DNA of 64,000 bases from Dasypus novemcinctus (GCF_030445035.2 NC_080677.1:156861169-156925168); one strand, 5' to 3'; counted from the stretch's first letter, positions 12,099-24,082 are shown. The notes: a model not told the origin generated them from the letters alone. Program-made: numbers and translations.

Positions 12099-13188
12099 TG
12101 TAGTAGTCAGCCAAAGGGGTGCTGATGCAAAATACCAGAAATCTGTTGGCTTGTGTAAAGAATTTTTATTTGGGGTAGAAGCTTATAGTCACAAGGCCAT
12201 AAAGCATAAGTTACTTCCCTCACCAAAGTCTGTTGCCACATGTTGGAGCAAGACGGCTGCCGACATCTCTGAGGGTTCAGGTTCCTCTTCCTCTTACGGC
12301 TCTGTGGCCCCAGCTTCTTCCAATATCAGCTGTAGGCTGGGATAAGTCTTGTCTCTCTCTTAGGGCTCATTTCTCTCCAGGCCCAGCTGCTCTGCTGTCT
12401 CCACAAGGCCAGCTGTAAACTGGCAGGCAAACAGCTCATCTCTCTTCCCAAGGCCTCTGCTGTGTCTTTGGCGCCTTCTGTCTTTCCTCATGGATCTGCT
12501 TCTCCATGTGCTTACGTCCTGGGCTCCAGGCTCAAACTCCAAACTCTCTCTTCTGCTGTGTAGTTTTCTTTGTGAGGGGGCAGGATCTCAACGTCCTACT
12601 GATGTGGCCCAATCAAAGCCTTAATCATCATTTAATCAAGTAACAGTGAATCCTCTGAATCCAATACATTATAATATGCCCAGAGGAAAAAAGATCAGTT
12701 CACAAGCATAATCCAATATCTATTTTTAGAATTCAAAAGCAATATCAGGGACGCAGACATGGCTCAACTGATAGAGCGTCCACCTACCATATGGAGGGTC
12801 CAGGGTTCAATCCCCAAGGTCTCCTGACTCATGTAGTGACCTGGCCCACGTGCAGTGCTGCTGTGCACAAGGAGTGCCGTGTCATGCAGGGGCGCCCCCG
12901 CATAGGGGTGCCCCACGCGCAAGGTGTGCACCCCACAAGGAGAGCCGCCCCACGTGAAAAGAAGCGCAGCCTGCCCAGGAGTGGTGCCACACACATGGAG
13001 AGCTGATGCAGCAAGATGACACAACAGAAAAGAGACGCAGATTCCCAGTGCCGCCTGGTAATGCAAGCGGACGCAGGAAAACACAGTGAATGGACATAGA
13101 GAGCAGACAGTTGGGGGCGGGGGGAAGGGGAGAGAAATAAATAAAATAAATCTTAAAAAAAATAAAAAACAAAACCAAAACTGCTACA
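12099..13188 (-). mobile_element. Solo LTR, ERVL/MaLR-like, SINE-interrupted
   Basis: Fossil retroviral LTR, minus orientation, with TG...CA ends and the inverted termini tgtagtagt / actgctaca. The exact 5-bp duplication ggagg (12094-12098 and 13189-13193) supports an ERVL-type insertion. On its sense strand it carries AATAAA followed by 'ttctttacacaagcc...ggtattttgcatcagca', the polyadenylation end seen in MaLR-like LTRs. A DAS SINE sits inside it near its right (5') end. A second copy of the same family lies at 36823-37371. No internal viral genes are attached. It looks lineage-specific and of middle age. Confidence 0.85.
12748..13175 (+). mobile_element. DAS-type SINE inside the LTR
   Basis: Head 'gggacgcagacatggctcaactgatagagcg', B-box ggttcaatcc, GC-rich body and A-rich tail aaataaaataaatcttaaaaaa. 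It belongs to the 'tggctcaa' variant. The other LTR copy lacks this insertion, so the SINE arrived after the LTR. Confidence 0.93.
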
Positions 13189-13193
13189 GGAGG

Positions 13194-13690
13194 ATTAAGG
13201 AGATGTGCACATCAGCGATTCATCCATCAGTCAATATTGGGTAACCCAGTTGTTGCCCGTCTGAAAGGGCTTTCCCATTTAGGGTTTACATGTCATCCCC
13301 CCACTCCCCTGTGGTTTAGGGAGTATAGGTACTCTCGGTTCACCATTGGTAAGAACAAAACAATGAAGATATGAAATGCAATTTCTGTGATTAACAACTA
13401 GTTAGTGACTAGAATTTGAGATTCCTGATCCCCAGCCTCATGCTCTTTCCAAAAGATTTTTTGTTTACTGTAGACAAACATCCCTTCTTACCTTCTCTAT
13501 TTCTCAGGGTCTTGACAGATAGGAGTTAACATGTTATCTTTTTCAAGTCATCATTTGTATTTTGAATTTCTTAAAAATGTGACAGCTGTGAAGAGGTGAA
13601 GTATGAGCCTCTAAAAGAAATTTTAAAGCCAAAAAGCCTGGCATTGAGCAAAAGGCCCCCTCAAGGAGAACACATTCTTATTGTACCTTA
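13194..13690. other. Unique sequence, nothing recognised
   Basis: AT-moderate sequence between two LTR insertions. I see no gene or clear repeat in it. Confidence 0.5.
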
Positions 13691-13692
13691 TG

Positions 13693-14176
13693 GCAGACAG
13701 ACAGTACTCCCCCAAAGACGTCCCCAACCCACCTTGCTACTTCGCATGACACAGAGGACTTAGCAGGTGTGATTACATTGAGGACCTTGTGATGGGAAGA
13801 TGATCCTGGGTTGACATCTAACTCCCATCAGGGTATTGGGGGTTACGTGGGTGGGGTCGGCATCATCGCAGGGTGTTTGTAGGAGGGAGGCAGGAGGGTC
13901 AGAGTCAGAGAAGGGGCTGGGACGATAGGTCAAAGTTAGAAAGAGAGAGATCTGAAGATGTTACGCTGCTGGCCAGGGAGATGGAGGAAGGGGCCACCAG
14001 CTAGGGAGTGCAGTCGTCTCTAGAAGCTGGAAAAGGCAAGGTAAGGAATTCTCTCCTAGAGCTTCCAGGAGGAACTCAGTGCTGCCAAACCGTGACTTCA
14101 GACTTCTGACCTCCAGAACAGTAAGGTAATAAATACGTGTTACTTTAAGCCCGTGCATGGTGCTATGTTTCAACAG
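13693..14176 (+). mobile_element. Old LTR, MaLR-like
   Basis: Fossil LTR. The order 'aggaccttgtgatgggaagatgatcctgg', 'ggaggcaggagggtcagagtcagagaagg', 'tctagaagctggaaaaggcaagg' and 'ttctgacctccagaacagtaaggtaataaata' is a known mammal-wide LTR layout with the AATAAA near the 3' end. It is diverged. A second similar terminal segment (gttacagcagcattaggaaact) lies at about 14371-14395 and may be a further fragment. Confidence 0.75.
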
Positions 14177-14409
14177 CTTTAAGAAGCTGACAGTAAGGGA
14201 ACCCTGGTGATGCAGCCCTTCTAAGCCAGTCTCTGGAGGTAACCGGCAGTGCAGAGAGGGGGAAAACTGGAGCCGAAGGGGCAAGCAGAATAACAGATGT
14301 CATCATCTAGAAGTCAGGAGATTCTTCTGAAATCCCACATTCCCTCTGTCTATGGTTAGTGTAAAGATCAATTTGTTACAGCAGCATTAGGAAACTCATA
14401 CACACCTCA

Positions 14410-15079
14410 TAATCCACCTACAGTCAATCTTACTCATCTTTCTACTAGTCAGCAATTTCCAACACAGACCGAGGAGGTCCAAGGAACATGATGCACTACA
14501 ATTATTACAAAATGAGCTGTGTGATCAGAATGAATGCAGCTCAAACAGAAAATGTTTCTTGTGGGGCACTATAATGATGTGATCATCAGTAGGGCAAGTG
14601 TTATGACGTAAGAAATAAACTGCTAATTCAGGGCATGTTGTTGTGTGGGCTGAGTCCTGTGCAAGGGTCTTAACTGAGGGGCCAGTGAGAGCGGGAATCC
14701 AGGCCCAGCACCATGTGCCCAGTGTGCCTGGCATGGGCTGCCTTTGCCTGGAGGAAGCGATGCCTTCTTTCTAGTTCGCCCAATGGCACCAGATGGCCTC
14801 ACAGAAGGCCTGTGCGGACTGAGAGCCACAGACTTATCCTGGTTCTGCCAGCTACCAGTGGGGAGGACTTGGTGAGACACTACACCTCTCCAGGTTTGTT
14901 GCCACTAACGACTTTGGATAGAAGCTTGAGTTAATTATATGACTAACCACTTTGCATTAGCTTCCTTTACTGTAAAAGGGAGAGTGCGGGTGAGATGAGC
15001 CTTTCACAGGCTCTTGCCTTCTTGCCCTCCCTCCTACCTCGGGGCCTCTTTGCTCACTGTCTCTTCTTCTTTACTTCAC
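14410..15079. other. Unique sequence, no gene recognised
   Basis: A possible very diverged MIR lies at about 14840-14980 (ctgccagctacca...gtaaaaggga). Otherwise nothing is supported. Confidence 0.4.
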
Positions 15080-15365
15080 TCCCGCCTTTGCTGCACAGGC
15101 ATTTGTTCTGAAAGGGCGTCCTTTATTGGTCACCCTGCTTAACGGCATCACCTTAGTACCTTATTCCCTTTCTCTGCTTAATTTTATCATATTACATCTC
15201 GCTATCTAACATGGTTTTATGTGTTCGTTTGTCTACTACTCATCATCCCCAGTGGAATAAAAACTCCCGGAGTGTGAGAACATTGTTCTATTCACTGCCC
15301 TCCCCAATGCCAGGAACATTGCCATGTACACGCTAGATGCTCAATAAACATTTGTTGAACGATGG
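15080..15365 (+). mobile_element. L2 3' end
   Basis: The end reads 'aacattgttctattcactgccc', 'caatgccaggaacattgcc' and 'tgctcaataaacatttgttgaacga', which is the diagnostic L2 3' terminus (gctcaataaatatttgttgaatga). The start is approximate. Confidence 0.8.
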
Positions 15366-17560
15366 ACTTTTCTACTTATGTTAAACCCACCTTTCACAAC
15401 AGGATGCTTGGATGATTTGTTGCTTTATTATTATTATTTTTTAATTCCTTGGGCCTACTTGGAGGTGAAATTGTGTGCCCAGCATGTAGCTTTAGGGTTG
15501 GTTCTCGGCCTCTTCTTTCTGGTATCACCATCTTTCAGGCCAGTGGGCAGAGAAAAATGGGCATGTAACAAAACGAAGCATGTTGCTTGCAATCAAATTG
15601 GCCCCTGTGAAATGCCTCCTCCCTGCCTCGCTCATCTCACCTCAAATCTACAAATAATTCTTTAGATTCCAAACTCCTGCTTACCAGTGAAAACGCTTAT
15701 GTTTACCATTTATCATTCAAAAACACATCTCTTGCTTTTCATTCCAAGAGTTCAAGTCATTTGGGGAAGAGCCCCCCTCCTCATCCCCCTCCCCCCCCCC
15801 CCCCCCGGATTTTCCTTTGCTGGTTCTATTCCTGGCCCTCTGCTCCCTCTGCTGCAACCTCTGGACGCTCCGGCTGGGGTCTGGGGGATCTTCAGGTGGG
15901 GCAGCAGCGGAAGGTCACCGTCACCCTTCTTTGCTGAAGAAGCTAAAGCCGCTCTAGTTCTACTGACTTGGGGACATTCACCAAACATATGCTTGAGTAG
16001 ACAAGCCATCCCCTGTCTGATTTTTCTAGTGAAAGGAGTTTCAACTTACACCCAAGAGTAACTTCTAGCTCTACTTTTTAGTTCTTCTGACCTCAAGGGA
16101 TCCCAGACGATGGTCAGTCTAGAGAGGAAGTTAAGCCATGGAGATTCTCTATTTTCCTGGAAGTTACTCCCTGTAAGGTGCGAGCCTTTAATGAGTGCCA
16201 CCTACCCAAGCCCACATAGTGTGCTCCTGGGGAACAGCGTCACAGGGTGGAGGCTGGCCCCGTGCGGGTTAGCATTCGGAGTCATTGGGGATGGTGGTGT
16301 AGACCTCAGCACAACACAGAGCTCTTCTCCACGTTCCTGCGTGTAGCCTGAAGCAGTGGCTGGCCACATCAAGATCACGTTTCACATGCCCTGAGAAAAT
16401 GAAATGTTTCACTGTCAATTCCTGTCAACGATGGCCAATTTGAAGAGGGACTCAAGCATGACTTTTATCTCAGTGAAAGAGCAGCGTTCTTTCTCTTCAG
16501 CCATCCTGACTTTGTCCCTGGACGTCTGCAGGAAGTCCACAGGAGCATGAATTGCCTCATGTGAAGCAAAAGAGTGATTTCAGTATCTGAACAAAGCAAC
16601 TTGACCTTGTGGTGGAAAGCTCATTAATTTCAAATGGAAAATAATCAGCTCAGAAAAGGATGGGTGGGATTTTGTCTTCCTCTTCTTCCTGTTAATGAGA
16701 GGAAAACGATGTTTGGCTGAAAGATGGCTTGGCAAGAGGTTTGACTCTTGAAAGGAAAATTCCTGCAAAGAGCAGATAGGCTTATGGCGTGACAGAGGGA
16801 CAGCGTCCCAAGGTGGTGGACACACAGCTGCATTGACCAGTCCATGTTTTTGATACCAGCAGTGACCTCTGCTGCTCACGTTACAAGAGGGTTTCCAGTA
16901 GGCAAACGTTCTTCAGGTGAACTTTCTCCAGCGAATGTTCTCCACCACAACTCACAGGTCAAAGGCAAATTATATGTCAACACTAGGTCTGCAGAGCAAT
17001 TTGTCTTTTTCTTTACCTCTTACATTGTTTCTCTCCTTTATCCTCCTTCTTTCTCTTCAATTTTTATCAACCTGTTTTATTTTTCTTTCTCCTCTAATTC
17101 CTGCCTTGCCTGTCTTTCCTCTTCCTTGTTCTCTTTCCTTCTTTTTATCTTCAGCCTCTTCTCTCTCCGTCATTTCTCTGCTTTCATGCTCCACAGCCTG
17201 AGGTCAGGTCAAGATCTGAAGCCAGTTCCTGACATGCAGGAGCAGCAACAGCATCTTTTGACATATTCACAGGGACCCAGGGAAACACTCAGGACACTGC
17301 ATTGTTCCCATTTTTCCCATTAGTTCCATTAAAAATTTCTTTTTCAAAATAATTGATACAATAGAGTATGCTGGCAATCTCTATGTTTGAAAACATTTCT
17401 TCATTGTAATCATTAAATTGGTTCAAGTGATTTTTGATTATTTAACCATATAAAGTCATCAAAGAAGTTGTCAGGTAGCACATCTGATCTTACTCTTCTT
17501 TTGAAACATTGGATGGATTGTGTTGGGATCCCCTTTTATCTGGAGTCTAGGTCAGCTGCA
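15366..17560. other. Unique sequence with C- and T-rich tracts
   Basis: No gene recognised. A poly-C tract lies at about 15790-15806. A pyrimidine-rich tract (TTTCTCC-type) covers about 16995-17190 and produces long hydrophobic Ser/Leu/Phe frames that are low-complexity artefacts. Confidence 0.55.
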
Positions 17561-17564
17561 TTTT

Positions 17565-17908
17565 TAAAAAGATATATTTATTTTATTTGTTTATTTCTCT
17601 CCCCCCACCCACCCACCATTGTTTGTGCTTGCTGTCTGTTCTCTGTGTCTCTTTGTCTTCTTTTTAGGAGGCACAGGAACCAAATCTAGGACCTCCCATG
17701 TGGGAGAGAGGTGCCCAATAGCTTGAGCCACCTCCACTCCCTGCTTGTTGGGTCTCTCATTGTGCTTCCTCATTGTGTCTCCTCATTGTATCATCTTGTT
17801 GGATCAGCTTCCTGTCTTGATCATCTTCTTTAGAGGCACTGGAAACTGAACCTGGGATCTCCCATGTGTTAGGCAGTCACCCATCTGCTTGAGCCACATT
17901 GGCTTCCA
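17565..17908 (-). mobile_element. Dimeric tRNA-derived SINE, older variant
   Basis: Two tRNA-like units lie in tandem, each with a '(g)gacctcccatgtgg' or 'gggatctcccatgtg' core and a 'gcttgagccac' A-box complement. The tail is at the left (aaaaagatatatttattttattt). The duplication tcagctgc occurs at 17552-17559 and 17909-17916. It is related to, but distinct from, the single-headed DAS copies. Confidence 0.8.
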
Positions 17909-17919
17909 TCAGCTGCCTC

Positions 17920-18750
17920 TCTTGCCATGGGTAAAGCTGGACCTGAGTGGGAAGCTCCCCATGTTTCCACAGCAGCTTCTGTGCCCTTTGCTCACATCTT
18001 GTTGCCAACCCTACACCACATCACTGCCTTGGATGGGGACTGCCACAATTCTCTGCTTGCTCACGTGGTTTAGACTGGGGCCTCCATCTGGGTGGGGTCC
18101 CCCGTGGGATCACCTAGTCTCTTTATGAATCCTGAAACCCATCAGCATTTGTTGGTTCAGGCAAATGGACCTAATTCTCCTTTGCAGAATTGTCCTCTTG
18201 CCTGAAGTAGAGATTCTGAGATGTTCCTCATCTTCAAGGGAATGTCTCTAGACTAAACAGAGTATACAAATAACATAAAATAATGCATGTGGTTATCTTC
18301 CAAAGTAATGTATTCTTTGAAATGAGCAGATGCCTAGTCAATATAATGCAGACAACCCTTAACATCATGAATGGGCTCACATATTTTTGTACTCGAAGAG
18401 CATTGCAAGTCTTTGGTACATAGTAGGCTTTTCATAAATATTGAATGAATACATGGAATAAAATAAACATGTTTCAGTACTATTCTAGAAATTCAAGAAT
18501 GAGAAAGAGAAGGGAGAGGAGAGAGAGAGAAATGATAAGCAAAAAACATAGTACTATTTTATGTACTATCAAATTAAATATTCTAATTAATTAAAATATT
18601 AAATAACTAATTATTTTATGTAAGTAAAGCCAAATACATCATTGCTATACCAGCCTTCATGAAAATATTAAATGGACTGCAAATATTCAGTTCAACAGCA
18701 GATACCATTTTTTCAGGAAGGATTAAATAATATTATATTAAAAAGTGCTG
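17920..18750. other. AT-rich unique sequence
   Basis: No gene. A short L2-like end (tacatagtaggcttttcataaatattgaatgaatac) lies at about 18418-18453, and a GA-rich run at about 18500-18530. Confidence 0.5.
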
Positions 18751-18754
18751 CTCT

Positions 18755-19895
18755 TCTTAGGTTGTATATATGTTACCACAATAAAATTTTTTTTGCTTTA
18801 ATTAATTAAAAATTTATTTATAAATTGATACACTCATTTATTACAAGTTCAGTCCATTCTTTTCAAGAAAGAATAAATAAGGTAATAAAATTCTTCAAAA
18901 AAAAGTGTATTAACCAGCTCTGTCCTTATCATCACATGAAAAATAGCATAACTAAAATCTTCAAGGTACTCACAAGTGCCTTTTTTTGTCTTTATTTATT
19001 TTTTTAATATTACATTCAAAAAATATGAGTTCCCCATATACTCCCCATCCCCTCACCTCACTCCTCCCCCCATAACAACAATCTCCTCCATCATCATGAG
19101 ACATTCATTGCATTTGGTGAATACATCTCTGAGCACCGCTGCACCTCATGGTCAGTGGTCCACATCATAGCCCACACTCTCCCACATTCCACCCAGTGGG
19201 CCATGGGAGGACATACAATGTCCGGTAACTGTCCCTGCAGTATCACCCAGGACAACTCCAAGTTCCGAAAACACCTCCACATCTCATCTCTTCCTCCCAT
19301 TCCCCACCCCCAACAGCCACCATGACCACTTTCTCCACACCAATGCCACATTTTCTTCGATTACTAATCACAATAGTTCATGAATAGAATATCAGTAAGT
19401 CCACTCGAATTCATACTCTATTCCTCCATCCTGTGGACCTTGGAATGGTTGTGTCCACTCCACATCTATATCAAGAAGGGGCTTAGATTCCACATGGATG
19501 CTGGATGCAATTCTCCTGCTTTCAGTTGTAGACACTCTTGGCTCCCTGGTGTGGTGGTTTACCTTCTTCAACTCCATGTTAGCTGAGTGGGGTAAGTCCA
19601 ATAAACCAGAGTATAGGAGCTGAAGTCTGTTGAGGCTCAGGGACAATAAAATTTTTAAAAACCCATAGAACAGTACAATGCATAGAGTGAACCCTAATGA
19701 AAACTATAGACTTTAGTTTACAATATAAATACAATAATATTAGTTCATCAATTATAACAAAGGTACCACAATAATGCAAAATAATGTTGATAATAGGGAA
19801 AATGATGTGTGAGAGAAGGTATATGGGAACTTTGTCTTTCTGCATGATTTTTCTGTAAACATACAACTGCACTAAACATTTTTTTAAGTGCTGAG
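18755..19895 (+). mobile_element. Old L1M 3' end, interrupted by a younger L1
   Basis: Two pieces, 18755-18791 and 19657-19895, join into a standard old mammalian L1 3' end: 'aaaaacccatagaacagtacaa', 'gagtgaaccctaatgaaaactatagactttag', 'taatgttgataatagggaaaatg', 'tatatgggaac' and 'tttctgtaaacatacaactgc'. The intervening 851 bases are the younger L1 insertion. Confidence 0.8.
18792..19642 (-). mobile_element. Truncated young L1 3' end, xenarthran type
   Basis: Minus-strand L1 3' UTR and tail. The poly-T is at the left, followed by 'ttccccatatactccccatcccctcac', 'catcatgagacattcattgcatttgg' and 'cccagtgggccatgggaggacat'. An exact 14-base target duplication acaataaaattttt flanks it (18778-18791 and 19643-19656). 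The 5' truncation is typical of L1 retroposition. The same 3' UTR type recurs at 48415-48612. Confidence 0.85.
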
Positions 19896-20089
19896 TTAGG
19901 GGAGGTAGAAGGCTGGAGCGTGCTAGGTTGGCCCAATAGCCTTCTTCATTCTGTTCGGCACATTCCCTCTCAGCAGTGCACTGAGGCAGAGTTGGAGAAA
20001 GGGCAAATTTTTTTGCAGAGCTGGACCAAAGGATAATAAAAGGCCTTAAACTTGTCCCAATTTAAAAGAGGGGAAAACAAGGAACTTTT

Positions 20090-20404
20090 GAAAATGTTTT
20101 TAGTTAAGGGATGGCCAAATGAATCAGGACAGGTCTTAATTTTCTCACTGGAGGCCTTACAGAGAGAAAGCCACAAGGGGAGCTGAAACAGGAAGTCAAC
20201 AGGAGCCCAGAAAGTGAAAGGAGAGGACATTGCTGTGTGGTGGGAAAGCCGAGGAGCCCCAGGGATTACCAGCAAGCCAGCACCAGAACCCCATAGTCTC
20301 GGGGGGAGAAAGCCTTCTAGCCACTGAAACTGTGAGACAGTAAATTCCCATCGTTTAAGCCAGCCTGTGTGGTTTTTGTCATAGCAGTTGGGAAACTAAG
20401 ACAG
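20090..20404 (+). mobile_element. Old MaLR-like LTR
   Basis: Fossil LTR whose 3' end is 'gaaactgtgagacagtaaattcccatcgtttaagccagcc', then 'catagcagttgggaaactaagacag', the characteristic ending of MLT1-type LTRs. The left boundary is uncertain. The element is diverged. Confidence 0.75.
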
Positions 20405-20436
20405 ATAGCTGTGGAATGATCCACTAGACAGGGCAT

Positions 20437-20874
20437 TGTGGGATATAGGCTCAGGCACAACAGAGACTTTCAGCAAACGATCACTTTATTAGTTACACAT
20501 CACAAAGGGTCCAAAAGGGCAGGGGAGGAGGTGTCAGCATGACTGATCCCCTGGGGGGGCCAATTTTTGAGGTCAGGGTTGGCGGCTCCGCACATCCCAC
20601 TTCACATTGGAGATGAGGAACACTTGTGCTGCCCAAGTGTTTGCTTTTTATACACCCCAGTGGGCCTGCCAATGAGCAAAAAGCATTCATCAAACAAGCC
20701 CTGTGCCCTGGCAAGCAGTTGGGGCTTGTTGAGGGCTAATCTCTTCCCCAAGTTGCCTGCAGTCTCTTGCAAAACGGAAACATACATAACACCTGCATGC
20801 AAACAAACGGGAGGAAAAGGAGGGGGTAGGCAAAGGCTGAGTGATGGCTGCTGAGTGTGCCTGTGACTTCCCCA
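20437..20874 (-). mobile_element. Solo ERV LTR
   Basis: Fossil LTR read on the minus strand. It has a TATAAAAAG box (complement at about 20648-20656), an AATAAA signal (complement at about 20488-20493) and a TG...CA outline ending 'cctatatcccaca'. The flanks ggcat / gccat give a possible imperfect 5-bp duplication. The family is uncertain; the layout suits an ERV1 or ERVK LTR rather than a MaLR. No internal region is attached. Confidence 0.55.
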
Positions 20875-20889
20875 GCCATCTTCCGTTAT

Positions 20890-21050
20890 TCCTGTACCTT
20901 TTGATGAAAAGACTACCCTTCACTTTCTTGCACTGTGTTGAAAAGCAATGGCCCGTACATGTGTGGGTTTATCTCTGGACTTCTATTTGGTGCTCTCGAT
21001 CTGTTTGTCAGACTGTGTTTGGTTTTCATTCTTGAGTTCAAGAATTTTTT
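20890..21050 (-). mobile_element. Old L1 ORF2 fragment
   Basis: The order 'actttcttgcactgtgttgaaaagcaatggcccgtacatgtgtgggtttatctctggac' is the complement of a conserved segment of L1 ORF2. It parallels 29940-30010 of the large L1 in this window. Diverged and short. Confidence 0.6.
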
Positions 21051-22450
21051 TTAAACTTTAATAAAAATTAGAAGCCTTTAAAAAGATGTGAATCAAACTA
21101 TAGTTTTGGTCATTATTGTAGAAATTTTTGCTAATATGGATTGATGCTATCTGGTTTTATTGGAAACTTTTTGAATAATCTAATCAGCATTTAAATGCAG
21201 CTATGTAACTATCTACATAAGGTCTCAAACATATTAATGGAACCTTTTTTGTAAAGCAAACTTTGTAATTCAAAAGAGAATAATACTATATAAATATAAA
21301 GTAGTATTTTTTCTAGCTGGTTCAGTGAAGCATTGGTGATTGAGTTTATCAATAAAGCATATTTTAGAGTGGGCTTCAAAGATTTAAAAATTCCTTGATT
21401 TTCCTTGCATTTACAATTTGTACGTTCAGAGAAGCATATCATTCCACGTGTTACTGAATAAATGCTTGAGTGCATAATAATAGTAGGTGTTTAATTTTCG
21501 GTTCTGTAAAATGATTCACGAAACGGGATGAGTTCTCTTAAGGCAGCAATCCTGTCTCATTACCTTAATGCATGAATGTGGTGTAGGTTGAAACAAAAAG
21601 ATTGTTGAAAGACATAGAAAGTGAAATACCTTCAGTTGTGTACTGTGTTGATTGGATTTATCATAGAATGACTTTACTGATCCCCATAATAATTACAAAT
21701 ATTATAAAAATACTTATCCTAACTCACCCCTCCCAGGATGGTCTCAGCAGATTTCTAAGGACTTGAATAATTGGGAGGAACTAATTCCCTGGAATGTGGA
21801 TACCAGAGAATTTTGAATTCCTAATTGTGATTCATCATACCTCTTCCCTTCAACTGTGTTTCCAATTCCAAGTACTTGTTGCAAAAATGCATACCCTATA
21901 GAATGAGAGCTCCCAGTCCCCACCCTAGCAAGCCCATTCAACACACCTGCAACCAGAGGTGAACACTGATAATGTTTGGTTTATATCCTCTCAGATCATT
22001 TTCCATGCATTAGATACATATGTATATATTCAAAACACATAAAAATAGTTTATATAAATCATATTGTGTAACATTTTCTACAACTTGATTTCTTTTTGCC
22101 ATTATTTTTAGAGTGCTCTCCAAGGCAATACTCATAGTTCAAATAATTTTTTTAATCACTGCATGCCTGCACCATAACCTACTTAACTCAGTTCTTTGAG
22201 TTGTTTCCTCTTCCCCTTTTGTTCTTTCTTTCCTTCTTTTTATTTGACTATTCCAAAGAATCATATAATAAAGTACCTTGTACCTAAAATTCATTTTTAA
22301 GAATTTTCATTCTTTTGGTGTTTGTCAGTGTGATAGGTAAAATGTGGTATCTCATTCTTTCTCTCATTTGTAGTTCTGTGCTATTGATAAGGTGCAGCAT
22401 ATTAGCGTATTTTCCTCTATTGGCCATTTGTAGTTCTTTTGTGAATTCTT
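21051..22450. other. AT-rich sequence, possible old L1 remnants
   Basis: The parts around 21960-22200 and 22300-22440 have the texture of very old L1 3' sequence on the minus strand, but no diagnostic block is clear enough to place it. I saw no gene. Confidence 0.4.
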
Positions 22451-22452
22451 CA

Positions 22453-22735
22453 GATCTGTACTGTCCAATAAGAGAGCCACTAGCCAAATGTGACTACTGA
22501 GCACTTGAAATGTGTCCAGTCCAAATTAAGATACGCTGTTAGTGTAAAACACACAAGAGATTTCGAAGACTTAATCTAAAAATGGATGTCGAGTAGCTCA
22601 TTAATGAGTTTTCTATGTTGATTACATGTTTAAATAATAATATTTTTGATACATTGCTTTAAATCATATTAATGTGCCCACTGGAAAATGTAAAATTATG
22701 TGTATGACTTACACATTTCTGTTGGAAAAAATGGC
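22453..22735 (+). mobile_element. hAT-like MITE, near complete
   Basis: It starts tgtactgtccaata and runs through 'gccactagccaaatgtgactactgagcacttgaaatgtg', then 'gatttcgaagacttaat', ending near 'acacatttctgttgga'. This is a mammal-wide MER3-like non-autonomous DNA transposon pattern. The piece at 2530-2690 is the same family in the other orientation. Confidence 0.7.
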
Positions 22736-22739
22736 TTAG

Positions 22740-23210
22740 ATATTTTTTAAAAATTGAGTTGATTACCTTTATCTTATTGACTTAAAGGACTTGTTGATAT
22801 GTTGTTAATATTTATCTCTTGACTGCTATATTTATAGAAAATATTTCTTCCCAGTCTATGTTTTATTTTTAATTTGAATTGTAGAGTCTCTTGCCACGCA
22901 GAAGTTGTAAGTTAATAAGAAAGTGTCTGCCCATTATTTCCTTCATTGCTTCCAGGTTTTGTATCTTGCTAAGGAAGTCTTTCACCACGTCAAGATTACA
23001 AAAATAACTTCCTTTATTTTCTTGAAGTCATTGTTTTCTTTAATGTTTGCCTCTTTCAGGCATTTGGATTTTTTTTTTTTTTTGATGTGTGTTAGGAAGC
23101 ATTAAACCTTTTTATTAAATTATGAAATACTTATACAGAGGAAAAAGCACAAACCAGAAGTATATAACTGGATATATTTTCAGTATAAGGTGGTCATTTG
23201 ACTTCCTTTT
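22740..23210 (-). mobile_element. Old L1 remnant
   Basis: The pattern 'cttgactgctatatttatagaaaatatttcttcccagtctatg', then 'gagtctcttgccacgcagaagttgtaa' and 'ttgcttccaggttttgtatcttgct' follows the complement of L1 ORF2 C-terminal coding sequence, as in 29570-29720. Boundaries are approximate. Confidence 0.6.
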
Positions 23211-23227
23211 TTCCAACACTGTTTCTT

Positions 23228-23581
23228 TTCTTTTTTCCAAAACTGCTTGCATTCTTGTCACGTGGCACCGGGAAACTGTCTCGCTTCTTTGTTGTTGTTG
23301 TGGTTGCATCATCTTGCTGCGCCAACTCTCTGTGTGTGTGGCACCACTCCTGGGCAGGCTGTGCTTTTTTCACGTGGGGTGGCTCTTCTTGCAGGGTGCA
23401 CTCCTTATGCATGGGGCACTTCTATGTGGGGAACACCCCTGCGTGGCACGGCACTCCTTGCACACAAGCAGCACTGTGCATGGGCCGGCTCACCACACGG
23501 GTCAGGAAGCCCTGGGTATCGAACCCTGGACCCTCCATATGGTAGGCGGATGCTCTATCAGTTGAGCCACAACCGCTTCCC
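23228..23581 (-). mobile_element. DAS-type SINE with exact target duplication
   Basis: 'tggctcaa' variant in reverse complement, ending 'tgagccacaaccgcttccc'. The exact 15-base duplication ccaacactgtttctt lies at 23213-23227 and 23582-23596. The tail region is short and irregular. Confidence 0.94.
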
Positions 23582-23674
23582 CCAACACTGTTTCTTGAAC
23601 ACCACCCCCCCTCCACTATTCCTTGAGTACCACCACCACCCCCTTTCTCCACTGGTGTGTGACTGTCTCTTTTT

Positions 23675-24082
23675 TTTTTAAGATTTATTTTTCATTTATT
23701 TCTCCTCCCCCCTCCGCAGTTGTCTGCTTTCTGTGTCCATTTGCTGTGTGTTATTCTGTGACTGCTTCTATCCTTATCAGCGGCACTGGGAATCCGTGTT
23801 TCTTTTTGTTGCATCCTCTTGTTGTGTCAGCTCTGTGTGTGTGCAGTGCCATTCTGGGGCAGGCTGCACTTTCTTTCGTGCTGGGTGGCTCTCCTTACAT
23901 GGCACACTCCTTGCGCATGGAGCTCCCTACGAGGGGGACACCCCTGCGTGGCACGGCACTCCTTGCACGCATCAGCATTGTGCGTGGGCCAGCTCCACAT
24001 GGGTCAAGGAGGCCTGGGGTTTGAACCGTGGACCTCCCATGTGTCGGTGGACATGCTATCCATTGGGCCAAGTCCACTTCCC
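23675..24082 (-). mobile_element. DAS-type SINE
   Basis: Tail at the left (tttttttttaagatttatttttcatttattt), body, and head ending 'ggccaagtccacttccc'. Duplication tgactgtctctttt (from 23660) and tgattgtctctttt (from 24083), one mismatch. Less than 100 bases separate it from the previous SINE. Confidence 0.94.

Noticed and set aside
16844-17323. 159-residue hydrophobic frame that could suggest a membrane protein
   Set aside because: It is produced by a pyrimidine-rich tract and is low-complexity Ser/Leu/Phe.
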